This document shows positions 39,084 through 49,528 of a stretch of 64,000 bases of DNA, piece after piece. Below the pieces are notes generated by a model that was not told where the DNA came from, ran no database searches, and was given only the letters and a program-made list of their open reading frames with translations. Where the stretch lies: NCBI RefSeq assembly GCF_000170795.1, contig NZ_ABCM01000001.1, positions 310,001 through 374,000 on the forward strand. Reading direction: 5' to 3'. The translations under genes and the position numbers were made by a program. The DNA comes from Pedobacter sp. BAL39. GTDB taxonomy: Bacteria; Bacteroidota; Bacteroidia; Sphingobacteriales; Sphingobacteriaceae. The first letter of the stretch is position 1, and each line of letters opens with the position of its first letter.

Positions 39084-41021
39084 CTAGTCTGATTTACGTG
39101 CCAGTTCCACCATCATGCTGATCTCGTCCACCAGCTCTGAAGGACTGCCCATGTATCCGACCTCCGAAAAACGCAAGGCACCGTTTTTGTCGATCACCAT
39201 TTTATGAGGGATCGGCCCAACGCCAAAACTTTTAGATACTTTGGCATCTGCATCAAACAACACCTCAAACTCCTCGAATTTGTTATCTTTCAGATATCCG
39301 TTTACATAGGCTTCGTAGTCTTTTCTATTCTCCTGCGTATCTACAAAGAAGAAAGCTACGTCTTTATCATTTTTATATTTCTCTACCGCCATTTTCATCC
39401 CGGGAAATGCAGCCTTACAAGGCGCACACCATGAAGCCCAGAAATCCAAAACAATAACTTTTCCTTTTTGATCACTGAGTTTCACCATCTGCCCCTTATT
39501 ATTCTTCACACTGAACTCAGGCAAAGTCTTTTTGATCATCGACTTTTTCACCTTTGCTTGCAGTTCAGCATTCCGTTCTCCATCCTTCAGGGAAGATAAA
39601 TAAGTATCATACCCGCTTTCAGATTTGTTGCGACTGATGTAATTCTTTTTCAGCATCTCCAGCATCAGGGGTGTCATCTGATTCTTCTTCATGCTGCTTT
39701 CCAGTACAAATTTCAGCTTATCCTGCTGCCCGTTCCTTTCCAGCAATATCGCAGACACTTCATTTAAAGGGGAATTGCCATATTCATATTTCTGCTGCGC
39801 CGCGCCTGCAAAACCGAGTGCCTGCTCATCCTTATTCAGGTGCATCAGGATATCGGAATATACTCCCGCATTATCCATATACACATCCATGAATCCATCG
39901 GGCTTCGCATCATTGAATGTCAGTAACCTGTCCATCATTGGCTTTGCATAAACAAAGGCTTCCGCTGCAGTAAAACTCTTGAGCGACACATAAGGTACCT
40001 TCATACATTTGTAAAAAATGGTACTCAGACTACCAAAGGGTGCCTGTGCTACATATTTTTTGAAGGTTACAGAGTCTTTTTCTACTGATGCCACGATGGC
40101 AATATTACTGTAAAATTTTACATAATCAATCCTGTTGGCAATGTCAAAAGCACGATCTGCTTTGTCCATTGGAAAACGGTCCAGGAAACTGATCGTCATG
40201 GGCAACAGCTTTCTATAATCACGTTCCGCTCCCAATGCCTTTACAGCAGCCAGCTTCTCCGGGTTCAACCGCTTAATCGCTGCTGAGTCGATGGCAGCAA
40301 TCATCCTGCCCATGGAATCTGCCGATGCCTGGCGCTCCAGAACCTCCGCATATACCCGCTGCATATTTTTAAGGTCCCTCTCTGTCAGATCGGGGAGCGA
40401 TTTCATGTAGTCGATATCTCTAAGTGCCGCTTTCTTCGCCTTCTCCGCATCTACTTTCTTAAGCACTTTCAGGTGTGGGTAAAAGATGTCCCTTCTGGTG
40501 TACGGCTGATTGCGCAATTGCTGTTCCATCCAATAGACGACCACATCGTCACCTATCAGGAACTTATCTTTGCTGAAATCAGGGAACATCTCCGGAACAG
40601 AAGCATTTCTCAGAAACGCCCAGCCCGCATAAGCACCCGGCATGTTCTTGCCATCTTTACCGAACAATAACCAGCCGTAAGCCATGGATTGTCCAACATC
40701 TACAGCCTTGCCACTTTTGAACTTAAACGCCGCAAAACTGGCGTTTTCAGGCAGCAGGTAACTTGCCGTCCACAGGCTGTCTTTTTTCTCCATCACCACG
40801 TCGTTCGTTTGCCATTGGTAGTTACAAAACTGATATACCGTAACGGTGACTTTCTTTTTACCTTCCAGGGCAGTGCCTTTGGGATTGTAGTTGATGCCAA
40901 CAGATTCGCCCGCCTGGGGCTCTTTATTGCTGAGGCTAAAGTTCTTGTCCTGCGCAACACCGGAGCTGCAGAACATTGCAAGTGCCAGCGCACTTGCAAT
41001 GATTGATTTTTTCATAAACAT
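39084..41021 (-). CDS. TlpA-like thioredoxin-fold protein
   Basis: A 645-residue exported protein with signal peptide MKKSIIASALALAMFCSSGVAQ (the second ATG, 41015, may be the true start). A long N-terminal part (to about residue 490), probably with a beta-sandwich and helical repeats, precedes a C-terminal TlpA/AhpC-TSA thioredoxin domain with the redox motif WCAPC near residue 530 (DFWASWCAPCK) and the cis-proline in GVGPIPH. These proteins are common at the ends of SusCD operons; they may reduce or form disulfides in the periplasm. It follows the PKD-like lipoprotein gene by nine bases. Confidence 0.85.
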   Translation of the reverse strand: MFMKKSIIASALALAMFCSSGVAQDKNFSLSNKEPQAGESVGINYNPKGTALEGKKKVTVTVYQFCNYQWQTNDVVMEKKDSLWTASYLLPENASFAAFKFKSGKAVDVGQSMAYGWLLFGKDGKNMPGAYAGWAFLRNASVPEMFPDFSKDKFLIGDDVVVYWMEQQLRNQPYTRRDIFYPHLKVLKKVDAEKAKKAALRDIDYMKSLPDLTERDLKNMQRVYAEVLERQASADSMGRMIAAIDSAAIKRLNPEKLAAVKALGAERDYRKLLPMTISFLDRFPMDKADRAFDIANRIDYVKFYSNIAIVASVEKDSVTFKKYVAQAPFGSLSTIFYKCMKVPYVSLKSFTAAEAFVYAKPMMDRLLTFNDAKPDGFMDVYMDNAGVYSDILMHLNKDEQALGFAGAAQQKYEYGNSPLNEVSAILLERNGQQDKLKFVLESSMKKNQMTPLMLEMLKKNYISRNKSESGYDTYLSSLKDGERNAELQAKVKKSMIKKTLPEFSVKNNKGQMVKLSDQKGKVIVLDFWASWCAPCKAAFPGMKMAVEKYKNDKDVAFFFVDTQENRKDYEAYVNGYLKDNKFEEFEVLFDADAKVSKSFGVGPIPHKMVIDKNGALRFSEVGYMGSPSELVDEISMMVELARKSD

Positions 41022-41030
41022 TTTCTTTTT

Positions 41031-42559
41031 TTATTGTAATAAGCCAGCACCTTTTGACTTCGGTGCCATATCTACCACCTTACCCATGCCTTCAAATTTT
41101 GAGAGTGGTGTTGGCGTAATCTGTCCGCTCGTCGGATTGATGGCCAACTCATATACCCTGCCTGTCGAGCCATCCCAGGTCGCCAGGTACATCAGCCTGT
41201 TATCGGTAGTGGTCAGTCCAAAATTCGGTTTTGGTTTATAGATCTTCATGCTCGTAATCTTCTCCCCTGCCGGAACCGTAAAGGCAACACTCGCCGTGTT
41301 TGTTCCGAAGTAATCGTACAGATAGATTTTTTCTTCGGTAGCATAATAGGCAACATAGCCCAGCTCACCGCATTGATAAAATTTCGCATTTGCAATCTCC
41401 GGAAGGCTACTCATGTTGTACGCCGCCATCGCCTGCATCCCATTGTCGGCAATGAGGAAATTCATCGTGTACATATAACGTCCATTTCCTGTTTTATCCT
41501 TAAAGAAGCCATGCGTATAGTTGCTGAAGCCCTGATCCATAAATACCATGTCTTTACCAATATTGGAAAGGTCAAATGGTTGTCCTGCCGACGCTGGTGC
41601 CATCAGGGGAAGAGCCGCACCATTAAAGGGACGGATGAACCGGGAATGTTTCTGATCGTAAGCCGCAACGATCATGCTTGATCCTGAAGCATTGGCAATA
41701 AAAGGAGCAAGTTCATAGTCGCCGGTAATGGAGCCACCAAATAAAGCATCGAGATCATTGACCACCTGATGGTAGTGTAATCGTCCTCCTTTAATCAGCA
41801 CCTCTGCAAAACTGAAATCAGAAGTATTTAAGGCTTCCGGATTGATCGTTTCAGGTCGTCTGAACATGGCCGAATTTTCACGCATCAGCGAGAAGTCATT
41901 TCCGTTCATCCTGTGGATCTCTGTAGAACTTCCAACAGTGATCCAGTTCATCACTGGTGACGAAAAAGACGTTCTCCTCGACTGTCGGATGAAACGTGGC
42001 GTTCCGCGCATCACGTCGCCTGTCGACAAGGAGTAGAGGTTCTTCAGCCAGCTGACCTCTGCTCCGGGCACCGCATTTGGTGTAATCAGGAAATCGACAT
42101 CAGCGCCACCATTGTGCTCATACAACACCATCCAGCCATTGTCCATCCCTGAAGAAACCGCGACATTAAAAATCACGTTTTTCCTGATCTCAGTCGCCGG
42201 ATCGGTAACAATCAGCTCCAAGTAATAGTCCCCGACCGTCTCAGCAATGGCCGCGTCCAGCAGCCTTGTAGTAGCGAGCTCCCGTGGAATGATCACAGAT
42301 CCTGTAGTTGCTGCTCCCCGCCTGTAAATCATCCATTTGTAAGTCAGCCCTGTCGTATCTTTCCCGGGTAGCGTAATTTTCGGATCTAAATGGAGATTCG
42401 AATAGCGGATTACCCTGATATCGCCGCCGATACCTGTAGTGTCAATCACAGGAACAGCTGTGTCGGTATAGTCATAATTTCCTAAGTCCTTTTTACAGGA
42501 GAAGAATGCCGACAAATTAACATCGTCAGCAGTACTTTATATGATAATTTAAATTTCAT
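41031..42559 (-). pseudogene. PKD-like family lipoprotein with a frameshifted signal peptide
   Basis: From 42515 down to 41031 the frame is open for about 494 residues and begins SAFFSCKKDLGNYDY, the lipobox and mature start of a SusCD-linked lipoprotein with PKD/Ig-like sequence (YKWMIYRR, DYYLELIVTD) followed by a propeller-like region. No ATG lies in this frame. One base out of frame, ATG 42559 encodes a perfect signal start MKFKLSYKVLLTMLI. Adding one T to the TTT run at 42514-42516 would join the two parts. So the gene is either inactivated, phase-variable at a short run, or affected by a sequence error. Gene order makes it part of the SusCD operon. Confidence 0.75.
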
Positions 42560-42571
42560 TGCAGGTGGTGG

Positions 42572-43345
42572 TTAAAGTGGAAAAGTGACAAGTTGTTCAT
42601 TTTCATCTTTCTTCGGATCAGTATGGGTATTGTTGTATTCCAGCAAGGCCTGCTTCATACGAGCCTTGAAATCCAACATCGCCGCATTGGAAAATTCCCC
42701 TGGTTTAAGCGGAACCCTTGCACTTGCCTGAAGTGGAAACTCCGCAAGGCCAAGCACATCGATCACAAACCGGAATTTCACTGCACTGTAGGTCCCGAAA
42801 TAAAAGAACAAACCGGTATCCCAGTTCGTTGGTTTGATCAGGTTATCATTCCAGGTCAGGCTAAAAGAACTGTCTTCCGCAACCCCCGGTTTAAAATCTG
42901 TTGTTTCTGCAATCCTAACCTTTAACGTCACCGCCTCATTTTTTATGTCCTCGCTACGCAGCAATACCACAGGCAGTTCTCCAATGATGGCACCAGCCTT
43001 AATCGTTCCGTCAATAAATTCGTAATGCTGTCCAGCAATAGCGGTAGTACCCTCTGTAATGGCTTCGCCACGCACAATGCGGTCTGTTGCACCCGGAAGT
43101 CCCATGATCTTCACTTTGATCAACATGGTATCCCTTGTCACCGTTGAGGGATAAGTAAGGAAAGAAAAAGACTTTGACGTGATCCTGGTCGACACCAGGT
43201 CATTCTGACGTTCAAAAAAATAGATGCGCGGATCATTCTCGTAGCTGTCCACACTTTTCTCACAAGCAGAGAAGGCCACAGCAATCACCATTATTAAAAA
43301 ATTGAAGCCAAAGGTGCTTACAGATGTTAATCTTTTAGTTTCCAT
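42572..43345 (-). CDS. DUF4843 lipoprotein
   Basis: A 257-residue surface or periplasmic lipoprotein. The signal peptide ends at a lipobox cysteine in MVIAVAFSAC, followed by EKSVDSYENDPRIYFFERQND. The arrangement of beta strands with SLTWNDNLIKPTNW and YFGTYSAVKFRF matches the DUF4843 family (PF16132), known mainly from SusCD-type loci. The frame extends to 43414, but ATG 43345 gives the lipoprotein signal and overlaps the SusD stop by 11 bases. Its role is unknown; it may bind the same ligand as SusD. Confidence 0.75.
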   Translation of the reverse strand: METKRLTSVSTFGFNFLIMVIAVAFSACEKSVDSYENDPRIYFFERQNDLVSTRITSKSFSFLTYPSTVTRDTMLIKVKIMGLPGATDRIVRGEAITEGTTAIAGQHYEFIDGTIKAGAIIGELPVVLLRSEDIKNEAVTLKVRIAETTDFKPGVAEDSSFSLTWNDNLIKPTNWDTGLFFYFGTYSAVKFRFVIDVLGLAEFPLQASARVPLKPGEFSNAAMLDFKARMKQALLEYNNTHTDPKKDENEQLVTFPL

Positions 43346-44744
43346 ATTCAATTTGATTATCAGGTTTAGGAAGTACATAAATATTGTCATTGGCAGCCAC
43401 CGTGCTGAATTCAATCGTTGGCCTGTTCACCCGTTTGTAGTAGTAAAACAACTGGCCTTCAGCGACAAACTCTTTTCTATATTCTTTGAATATCTCGTTC
43501 TGGATCTGCTCCGCTGTGAGATCAGCTGCAGAAAGGTCATTCAGGACGTTCCGCTGCCTCCTTACCAGGTTCAGGTAGTTGACTGAGGAACCGGGATCTG
43601 TATCTTTCAGACATTCCGCGGCAATATAATACAACTCCGACCAGCGGATTACAGGCACGCGTGCCTTCGATCCGGTCGGCCCCACCAGCTTACTGGAATA
43701 ACGCCTGGTATTGTCGGCATTCTGCCTACTGATGTACACATAACGCAAGTCAGACAAGTTGCTTTCATAAATCTGATTGAAGTCAGTGGTCAGTATAGAG
43801 AGCTCCCCATTAATGACATTAAAATATGGGTCTGCATCGGTCTGCAGTGTCGGTACATTCAATGAAAATACCAGCTCCTGAGTCAATAACTTGTTCCTGA
43901 ACTCCTCTGTGTTGTTTACAATCTGCGTATTGGGCGTAAAGGTAAACGCGCCAGACTGTATGACTTCCCGCGCACATTCAAGCGCCTTTACCCTATCATT
44001 GATGTACAGGTATACCCTTGCCTGCAATGCTTTTACGGCATAATAATTAAACTTATACTGCCTGTCTCTCAGGAATCCGGTAGCAGCTACGCCACTTCCT
44101 GGTACAATAGGATCGGCAGTTTTCAATAAGGAGGCCGCTACATCTAAATCCGCAAGGACCTTATTGATCACTTCTCCTACCGGCAAGGTAGCGCTGGTCC
44201 TCTTGTCAAGAAATTCGCTGTAAGGAATCCCCGGACTTGTTATGCCGCCTGCAGAAGCTGGTGAGCGGGCGTACAGGCGAAGCAGGTCAAAATGCATAAA
44301 TGCACGTAAGCCATAAGCTTCACCTTTGATCACATTGTAATTATTCGCCGCAAACATACTTACATTTGCAGTATTCAGATTTTCAATCAGGTTGTTGTCA
44401 TTGGCAATCATATTGTACCCGATGTTCCATATATTGTCCATGCGGGACCTGGAAGCAGTATCGAGGTAGTTATATAAAGAAGCCTGATAATAGGTACTTG
44501 AATTCGGCAATACCGGATATTGCTTTGCCAATACTTCAAGGTAACCGTAGGTCAGCTCACGTCCGTAAAGCGGCGCACTCGCCATTTTTACATATAAGCC
44601 GGTCAGGGCGTCTTTGAAACCCTGTTCATCCTGAAAGGCTACAGCCGATTCTATTTCCGTTTTTGGGTTTACATCCAGCCATTTGTTGCAGGAAGAAAGT
44701 CCTGTCAGCAATAAAGCAGCGATGATGAAGTAGTTGAATTTCAT
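43335..44744 (-). CDS. SusD/RagB family nutrient-binding lipoprotein
   Basis: A 469-residue outer-surface lipoprotein (signal MKFNYFIIAALLLTGLSSC, lipidated Cys19) that covers the SusC barrel and binds ligand. Family signs: NKWLDVNPKTEI just after the lipobox, TPR-like helices with AYGLRAFMHFDLLRLYA, and the C-terminal VPVIRWSELYYIAAECL and IFKEYRKEFVAEGQLFYYYKR blocks. It starts five bases after the SusC stop. Length is slightly short for the family but complete. Confidence 0.95.
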   Translation of the reverse strand: MKFNYFIIAALLLTGLSSCNKWLDVNPKTEIESAVAFQDEQGFKDALTGLYVKMASAPLYGRELTYGYLEVLAKQYPVLPNSSTYYQASLYNYLDTASRSRMDNIWNIGYNMIANDNNLIENLNTANVSMFAANNYNVIKGEAYGLRAFMHFDLLRLYARSPASAGGITSPGIPYSEFLDKRTSATLPVGEVINKVLADLDVAASLLKTADPIVPGSGVAATGFLRDRQYKFNYYAVKALQARVYLYINDRVKALECAREVIQSGAFTFTPNTQIVNNTEEFRNKLLTQELVFSLNVPTLQTDADPYFNVINGELSILTTDFNQIYESNLSDLRYVYISRQNADNTRRYSSKLVGPTGSKARVPVIRWSELYYIAAECLKDTDPGSSVNYLNLVRRQRNVLNDLSAADLTAEQIQNEIFKEYRKEFVAEGQLFYYYKRVNRPTIEFSTVAANDNIYVLPKPDNQIEYGN

Positions 44745-44749
44745 GGTTC

Positions 44750-47700
44750 TTAAAAATTAGCTGATAATGAAAACGACATGGTTCTTGCATATGGATAATC
44801 CAATCCTCTTTCCGTTCTGACGGTACTGATCCTTGCCAGGTCATTCAGGTTGACGCCAAACTGCAGGCCTTTGATGCGGCTCTGTTTCATGAAGTTCAAC
44901 TCACTGAAATTATAGGAAAGACTTACAGAGGAGAAGATCAGCTCATCCAGGTCCTGTACAAAACGTGAGGTCGGCCTGGTTGGCATGATGAGCGCGATGT
45001 CTTTATACAAACTCTGCTGCCCCGGTGTTTTCCAGCGCTCTTCCAAAGCCCTGATGTCCACATTATAGTTGAAATCGGCATCCTCAACCTTGGTCACCAG
45101 GCTGGAGTTATACATCTGCCCGCCCAGACGGAATGAAAAGGCGAAGTTTGCATTGAAACCTTTATACTGGAAGTTAGATCCAAAGGAACCGGTGTATTTA
45201 GCATTGGAATCCCCACCCACTACGTAGTCGGCAGCCGACCATACATAGGTTTGTGTACCGTCTTTTTTCAGGTAAATCTCCATTCCGTTTGCAGGATCAA
45301 TTCCAAGAGAAGGCACCACCCATATTGCTGTGGTGGATTGGTTAGGCTCATATCTTGTGGACGGATTCTGCAGTGTCGCCCTTCCTTCAGCTGTACCTAA
45401 AGAACCATTCTGCTGCGCATTGTCTTTAGCTGAATTTAACTGCTCCAGTGAGTTGGATACTTTACTGATTTTATTGGTATTGTGGGCAACGTTCAGGAAA
45501 AGGTTCAGGTTGGAACGGTTCTTCGGATTGTTGAACACCCTTACACTTGCCGCTACCTGGAAGCCCTTGTTACGTACTTCTCCAATGTTCTCTGCATAGG
45601 AATTGAAACCTGCGGAAGGTGCTACGATCTGATCGGAAAGCAGGTTTTTGGTGTCCTTAATGTAATAGTCTACGCGGAGATTGGCAGATTTCAGAAAGCC
45701 AAGGTCAAAGCCAATGTTGTTGTCGCGCACACTCTGCCACATCAGGTCGTTATTGGGTAAACCCATCAGCTCCATCCCAAGGTCACCATTGTAGTTGACA
45801 TTGGTGATGTACCTGTACCTCGCCAATGATTTATAGGCATTACCGCCCTGTGTACCGGTTACCCCTGTACTTGCAGTGATCCTCAAACGATCAATGGCTT
45901 CTATATTTTTAATGAACTGCTCATTCTGAAGGTTCCATCCGATGGAAGTCGACCAGAAACCACCCCACCTGTTGGTTCTGCCGAATTGCGATCCGCCATT
46001 GAGACTATAGGCGAAATCAGCAAGAAAACGGTTGTCAAAAGAGTAATTCACCGCTCCTGAGGTGGAAACCGTACGGCTTGTATTCTCAGCCCCGGAAGCT
46101 TTACTACCTGCGGCATACCCATTACCAAAAGTAATGTCATCCATCTTATCATTGGGAAATCCAACCATCGTCTGACCAACTGAGCGGCCAGTAATCTGGT
46201 TCATAGCATAAACCGCATTGGCATAGACCAGGTGTTTCCCCGCCTGTACAGAGTAGGCAAGCAAAATATCGCCATTGTAATTCGCCGTCTTGCCATTGCT
46301 GACTGTATACATACCGCGGTTGTTGTATTCCGGACTGGTTACATCTACATTCAGGTACCTGGTATGCGATGCAGGATAGAACAGTTCAGATTCGTTGTTC
46401 TGAAGACTCAGCCCCAGACGGCCGCTAAGGCGCAGGTTTTTCACAATGTTCCATTCTGTAGAGAAGTTCTCAATCACATTGGTATAGTTGCTGCCATCCT
46501 TAATGTTAAGTGAAGCATTATATAATGGGTTATACGCCAGCTGACCAGAGATGTTAAACAGGCCGCTGCTCATCGCATAAGAAGGAATCAGGTTTCCATT
46601 GTCATCATAAATTCTCCAGTAGGGGTTCATCTTGGAATATTCGGAGAAACTGCCGTAAGGAGAATTTTTGGCGATGTTCCTGTCAATCGACAGGTTATTG
46701 CGGAAAGAGATCTTGTTCACACGGTAAATCAGGTTAAACTGACCGTTTACACTGGTCCTGTCCGACCCCTTCATTACCCCTGTAGTTTTATTATAGGCCA
46801 CATTTGCCGAGTAACGCATAGCCTGATCTCCACCATCCATCATGAGGGTATGACGTTGTCCGTAGCCGTTTTGCAGTGGTTGCGACAACCAGTAGGTGTC
46901 TACTCCGTCCATCATTGCTTTTTGGTTGATGCTGTAATCACGAAGCAGTGAGGCTTGCGTCAATGGGTCTGCAGAAGTATATTTACCAGCAAGCAGCTCT
47001 GCCTGCAATTTCTGGCGGGAGTTTGTCAGCTCATAACTGCTAAGATCCGGAGCGGTTACATTCAGACTTGCCTGATAGCTAAGCCTCAGCTTACCTGCCT
47101 GCGGTTCAATCGTCTCAATGACCACCACACCATTTCCAGCTTTAGAACCATACATGGATTTTGCGGCCGCATCTTTCAACAGGGTGATGCTTTTCACAAA
47201 GTTAATGTTCAGGTCATAGATTTTCTCCAAGGTCGTCTCAAAGCCGTCCAGAATAAACAGTGGTTGGTTGGGCTGGTTGCCGAACTCATTCTCCAGGTTC
47301 TCCGGAATTCCCGTTTGTCCCCTGAGCTGGATGTTCGGCAGGTTGTTCGGATCCGAGCCCAGGTTGATGTTGTCCAGGATTTGGAAAGAAGGATCCAGAA
47401 TCGCCAATCCCTGGATGACATTCTGATTGGTAACTTGTTTCAGCTCTGCTCCTGTAAAGGCCGCAACTGCACCGGTAAAAGTTCCTGCCTTACGCTCAAA
47501 ACGACCGGTATTGATCACGACCTCATTCAGGTTGTTGTCATCCGGCATCAGGGTAACCGATTTATAATTACCGGAAGCCACACCTATTTTCTTGGACAAA
47601 TAACCCAGGTAGCTGAACTCAAGGACAGCGCTGGAATCGGGCACCTTAATGTTAAAGTTACCATCTTTATCTGTGGTCGTACCTGAGCGGCTGCCCACCA

Positions 47701-48226
47701 CCCATACGCTGACGCCCGGCATACCATGTTTGGTCTGATCGATGACCCGTCCTCTGATGTCAATATCAGCTCTTATAATTGGATTTTTGTAGACGTTTTT
47801 TTCATTGGCAATGGTTGATGGGGTTTCTGATTTTTTAGTAATGACAATATGCCGGTTGACCTGCCTGAAGTCCAGCGAAGAATTGGCCAGCAGAGCTTCC
47901 AATAGCTTATCAAGCGTCGTGGTCGTTTCTACCAGGTTTAATTTCCCTATTTCGCCAATTTCTTCGCTACGATACAGAAAATGGAAGGGCGTTTGCTTTT
48001 CAATTTTCTCCAGTGCTTCCGACAGGCTTTCCCTGTTCAGTTTAAGCTTCACACGTACCTCTCCCATACGTTGGCCCTTAACATTGGAGGCAGTCAGCAT
48101 CTGCGCTGAGATCGTGAGTGTCAGAATGATAAACGAAGTAATACGCATAAAATCAATCAGGATTTTTTTATGGATACGGCGGACATACCCGTCCCCGTAT
48201 TTAGCTGCAATTGCAGAAAAATTCAT
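44750..48226 (-). CDS. SusC/RagA TonB-dependent receptor with STN domain
   Basis: An 1158-residue outer-membrane transporter. After an N-terminal signal (span at about residues 27-44) comes a secretin/TonB N-terminal (STN) domain at roughly 55-130, then a carboxypeptidase-like beta-barrel linker (IDIRGRVIDQTKHGMPGVSVWV), a plug domain (LKDAAAKSMYGSKAGNGVVVI) and a 22-strand barrel ending in aromatic SLSANF. STN domains pass ligand signals to a FecR anti-sigma factor, and a FecR gene and a sigma factor gene lie directly upstream on the same strand. The imported substrate is unknown; no glycoside hydrolase is present here. Confidence 0.96.
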   Translation of the reverse strand: MNFSAIAAKYGDGYVRRIHKKILIDFMRITSFIILTLTISAQMLTASNVKGQRMGEVRVKLKLNRESLSEALEKIEKQTPFHFLYRSEEIGEIGKLNLVETTTTLDKLLEALLANSSLDFRQVNRHIVITKKSETPSTIANEKNVYKNPIIRADIDIRGRVIDQTKHGMPGVSVWVVGSRSGTTTDKDGNFNIKVPDSSAVLEFSYLGYLSKKIGVASGNYKSVTLMPDDNNLNEVVINTGRFERKAGTFTGAVAAFTGAELKQVTNQNVIQGLAILDPSFQILDNINLGSDPNNLPNIQLRGQTGIPENLENEFGNQPNQPLFILDGFETTLEKIYDLNINFVKSITLLKDAAAKSMYGSKAGNGVVVIETIEPQAGKLRLSYQASLNVTAPDLSSYELTNSRQKLQAELLAGKYTSADPLTQASLLRDYSINQKAMMDGVDTYWLSQPLQNGYGQRHTLMMDGGDQAMRYSANVAYNKTTGVMKGSDRTSVNGQFNLIYRVNKISFRNNLSIDRNIAKNSPYGSFSEYSKMNPYWRIYDDNGNLIPSYAMSSGLFNISGQLAYNPLYNASLNIKDGSNYTNVIENFSTEWNIVKNLRLSGRLGLSLQNNESELFYPASHTRYLNVDVTSPEYNNRGMYTVSNGKTANYNGDILLAYSVQAGKHLVYANAVYAMNQITGRSVGQTMVGFPNDKMDDITFGNGYAAGSKASGAENTSRTVSTSGAVNYSFDNRFLADFAYSLNGGSQFGRTNRWGGFWSTSIGWNLQNEQFIKNIEAIDRLRITASTGVTGTQGGNAYKSLARYRYITNVNYNGDLGMELMGLPNNDLMWQSVRDNNIGFDLGFLKSANLRVDYYIKDTKNLLSDQIVAPSAGFNSYAENIGEVRNKGFQVAASVRVFNNPKNRSNLNLFLNVAHNTNKISKVSNSLEQLNSAKDNAQQNGSLGTAEGRATLQNPSTRYEPNQSTTAIWVVPSLGIDPANGMEIYLKKDGTQTYVWSAADYVVGGDSNAKYTGSFGSNFQYKGFNANFAFSFRLGGQMYNSSLVTKVEDADFNYNVDIRALEERWKTPGQQSLYKDIALIMPTRPTSRFVQDLDELIFSSVSLSYNFSELNFMKQSRIKGLQFGVNLNDLARISTVRTERGLDYPYARTMSFSLSANF

Positions 48227-48394
48227 ATATTCGAATGTTGGTGTGATTTAAATACCTTATGAGAATTACATTAAAACAGGACTCATGATCCCTTGGGGAT
48301 GTGGTCCAGGAGGTTCTGCAATAGTTCCATACTCGTAATATGTAGCTATAGCAGGGCCTTTTTCATTAAGAAGGTCTGGGTTGGTTCATTTGGG

Positions 48395-49363
48395 TTAGTT
48401 TTTTGGTTTAATGGTTACATGTTTAGTGATCTCGTCGTATTGGTATACGGCATTATTAAAATCGCAGATTAAGGTCAGGAAGTCCTCCAGACTCTGATTC
48501 TCAAACAGCGTGGTGGTGAAATGTTGCTGGCCAAGACGCTTGTCGCCAATGATGACCTTCACATCGAAACGCTCCTGCAGCAACACTGCGGCATTATCGA
48601 AAGTGATGTCTTTGAATACCAGGTCCTGTTCTCTCCAGGCTACCGTTTTCTCGGCGTCGGTATCATGGAGCGTGGCCTGATCCGCCGCAATATTATAAAC
48701 GACCTGTTTATTGGGGGTTAAAGTGCCCAGCGTTTGTCCTCCTTTATTGACCACTACTTTTCCTCGGATCACGGTAACGGTGATCCGCTCATTCCGGGAG
48801 TCCACATCAAAGGCGGTTCCTAAAACCTGTGTATTCACCTTTCCTGTACGGACAATAAATGGCTGATTGCTGCGATGTTTGACATCGAAAAAAGCCTTAC
48901 CTGTTAAGAAAACCTCACGGACCGCTTTCCCTTCAAAACTGGAGGCATACTTCAGCTGGCTCCCCGCACTCAAGATCACCGTACTTCCGTCAGGGAGCTG
49001 GATTAGGTCGTTCGTGCTGGCAGAAGCGACATTGATACTGGATAGTATTTGTTCCGCTGGCTGCCCTTGCTGATAGACAAAGAAAACTGCAGATCCTGCA
49101 AGCAGCAGCACCGCGGCCGCGACAGTCACAAACTTCTTCCACCCTGTATTTAGTTTCCTGACCGGGACTGGAGCGCCTATCGCACGATCTATTGACTCAT
49201 ACAATAACTGACCGCGAACGTCCTCTACACCCATCGTCTCTTCATCCCAGGCCTCCAATACCTGGAAGTAATTAAAATATTGATTATACAATTCCAGCTC
49301 TGCGTCGTTCGCAGTGCCTTCTTTAACTTTATCTGTGAGTTGAAAAAACGCTTCTTTTGTCAT
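48395..49363 (-). CDS. FecR-family anti-sigma factor
   Basis: A 322-residue single-span membrane protein. The cytoplasmic N-terminus (to about residue 80) would hold the sigma factor; the span is at about 84-102 (FVTVAAAVLLLAGSAVFFV); the periplasmic FecR domain follows (LPDGSTVILSAGSQLKYAS, VLGTAFDVDSRNERITVTVI), then a DUF4974-like C-terminal domain that contacts the STN domain of the receptor. It lies between the sigma factor gene and susC. Confidence 0.93.
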   Translation of the reverse strand: MTKEAFFQLTDKVKEGTANDAELELYNQYFNYFQVLEAWDEETMGVEDVRGQLLYESIDRAIGAPVPVRKLNTGWKKFVTVAAAVLLLAGSAVFFVYQQGQPAEQILSSINVASASTNDLIQLPDGSTVILSAGSQLKYASSFEGKAVREVFLTGKAFFDVKHRSNQPFIVRTGKVNTQVLGTAFDVDSRNERITVTVIRGKVVVNKGGQTLGTLTPNKQVVYNIAADQATLHDTDAEKTVAWREQDLVFKDITFDNAAVLLQERFDVKVIIGDKRLGQQHFTTTLFENQSLEDFLTLICDFNNAVYQYDEITKHVTIKPKN

Positions 49364-49528
49364 TGAAACTGGTTATGCTTTTAAGGATCAGGAGCAATTC
49401 ATCATCCCCATTTCCTATAAGGCACATCAAACAGGCTCAGCCCCACAAAGAAATCCAGAAAAAGTTTTATTTATTTTAAAATTACAGCAGAGAAAGCAAA
49501 AGAACCAAGAATACACCGGTACGTGTAC

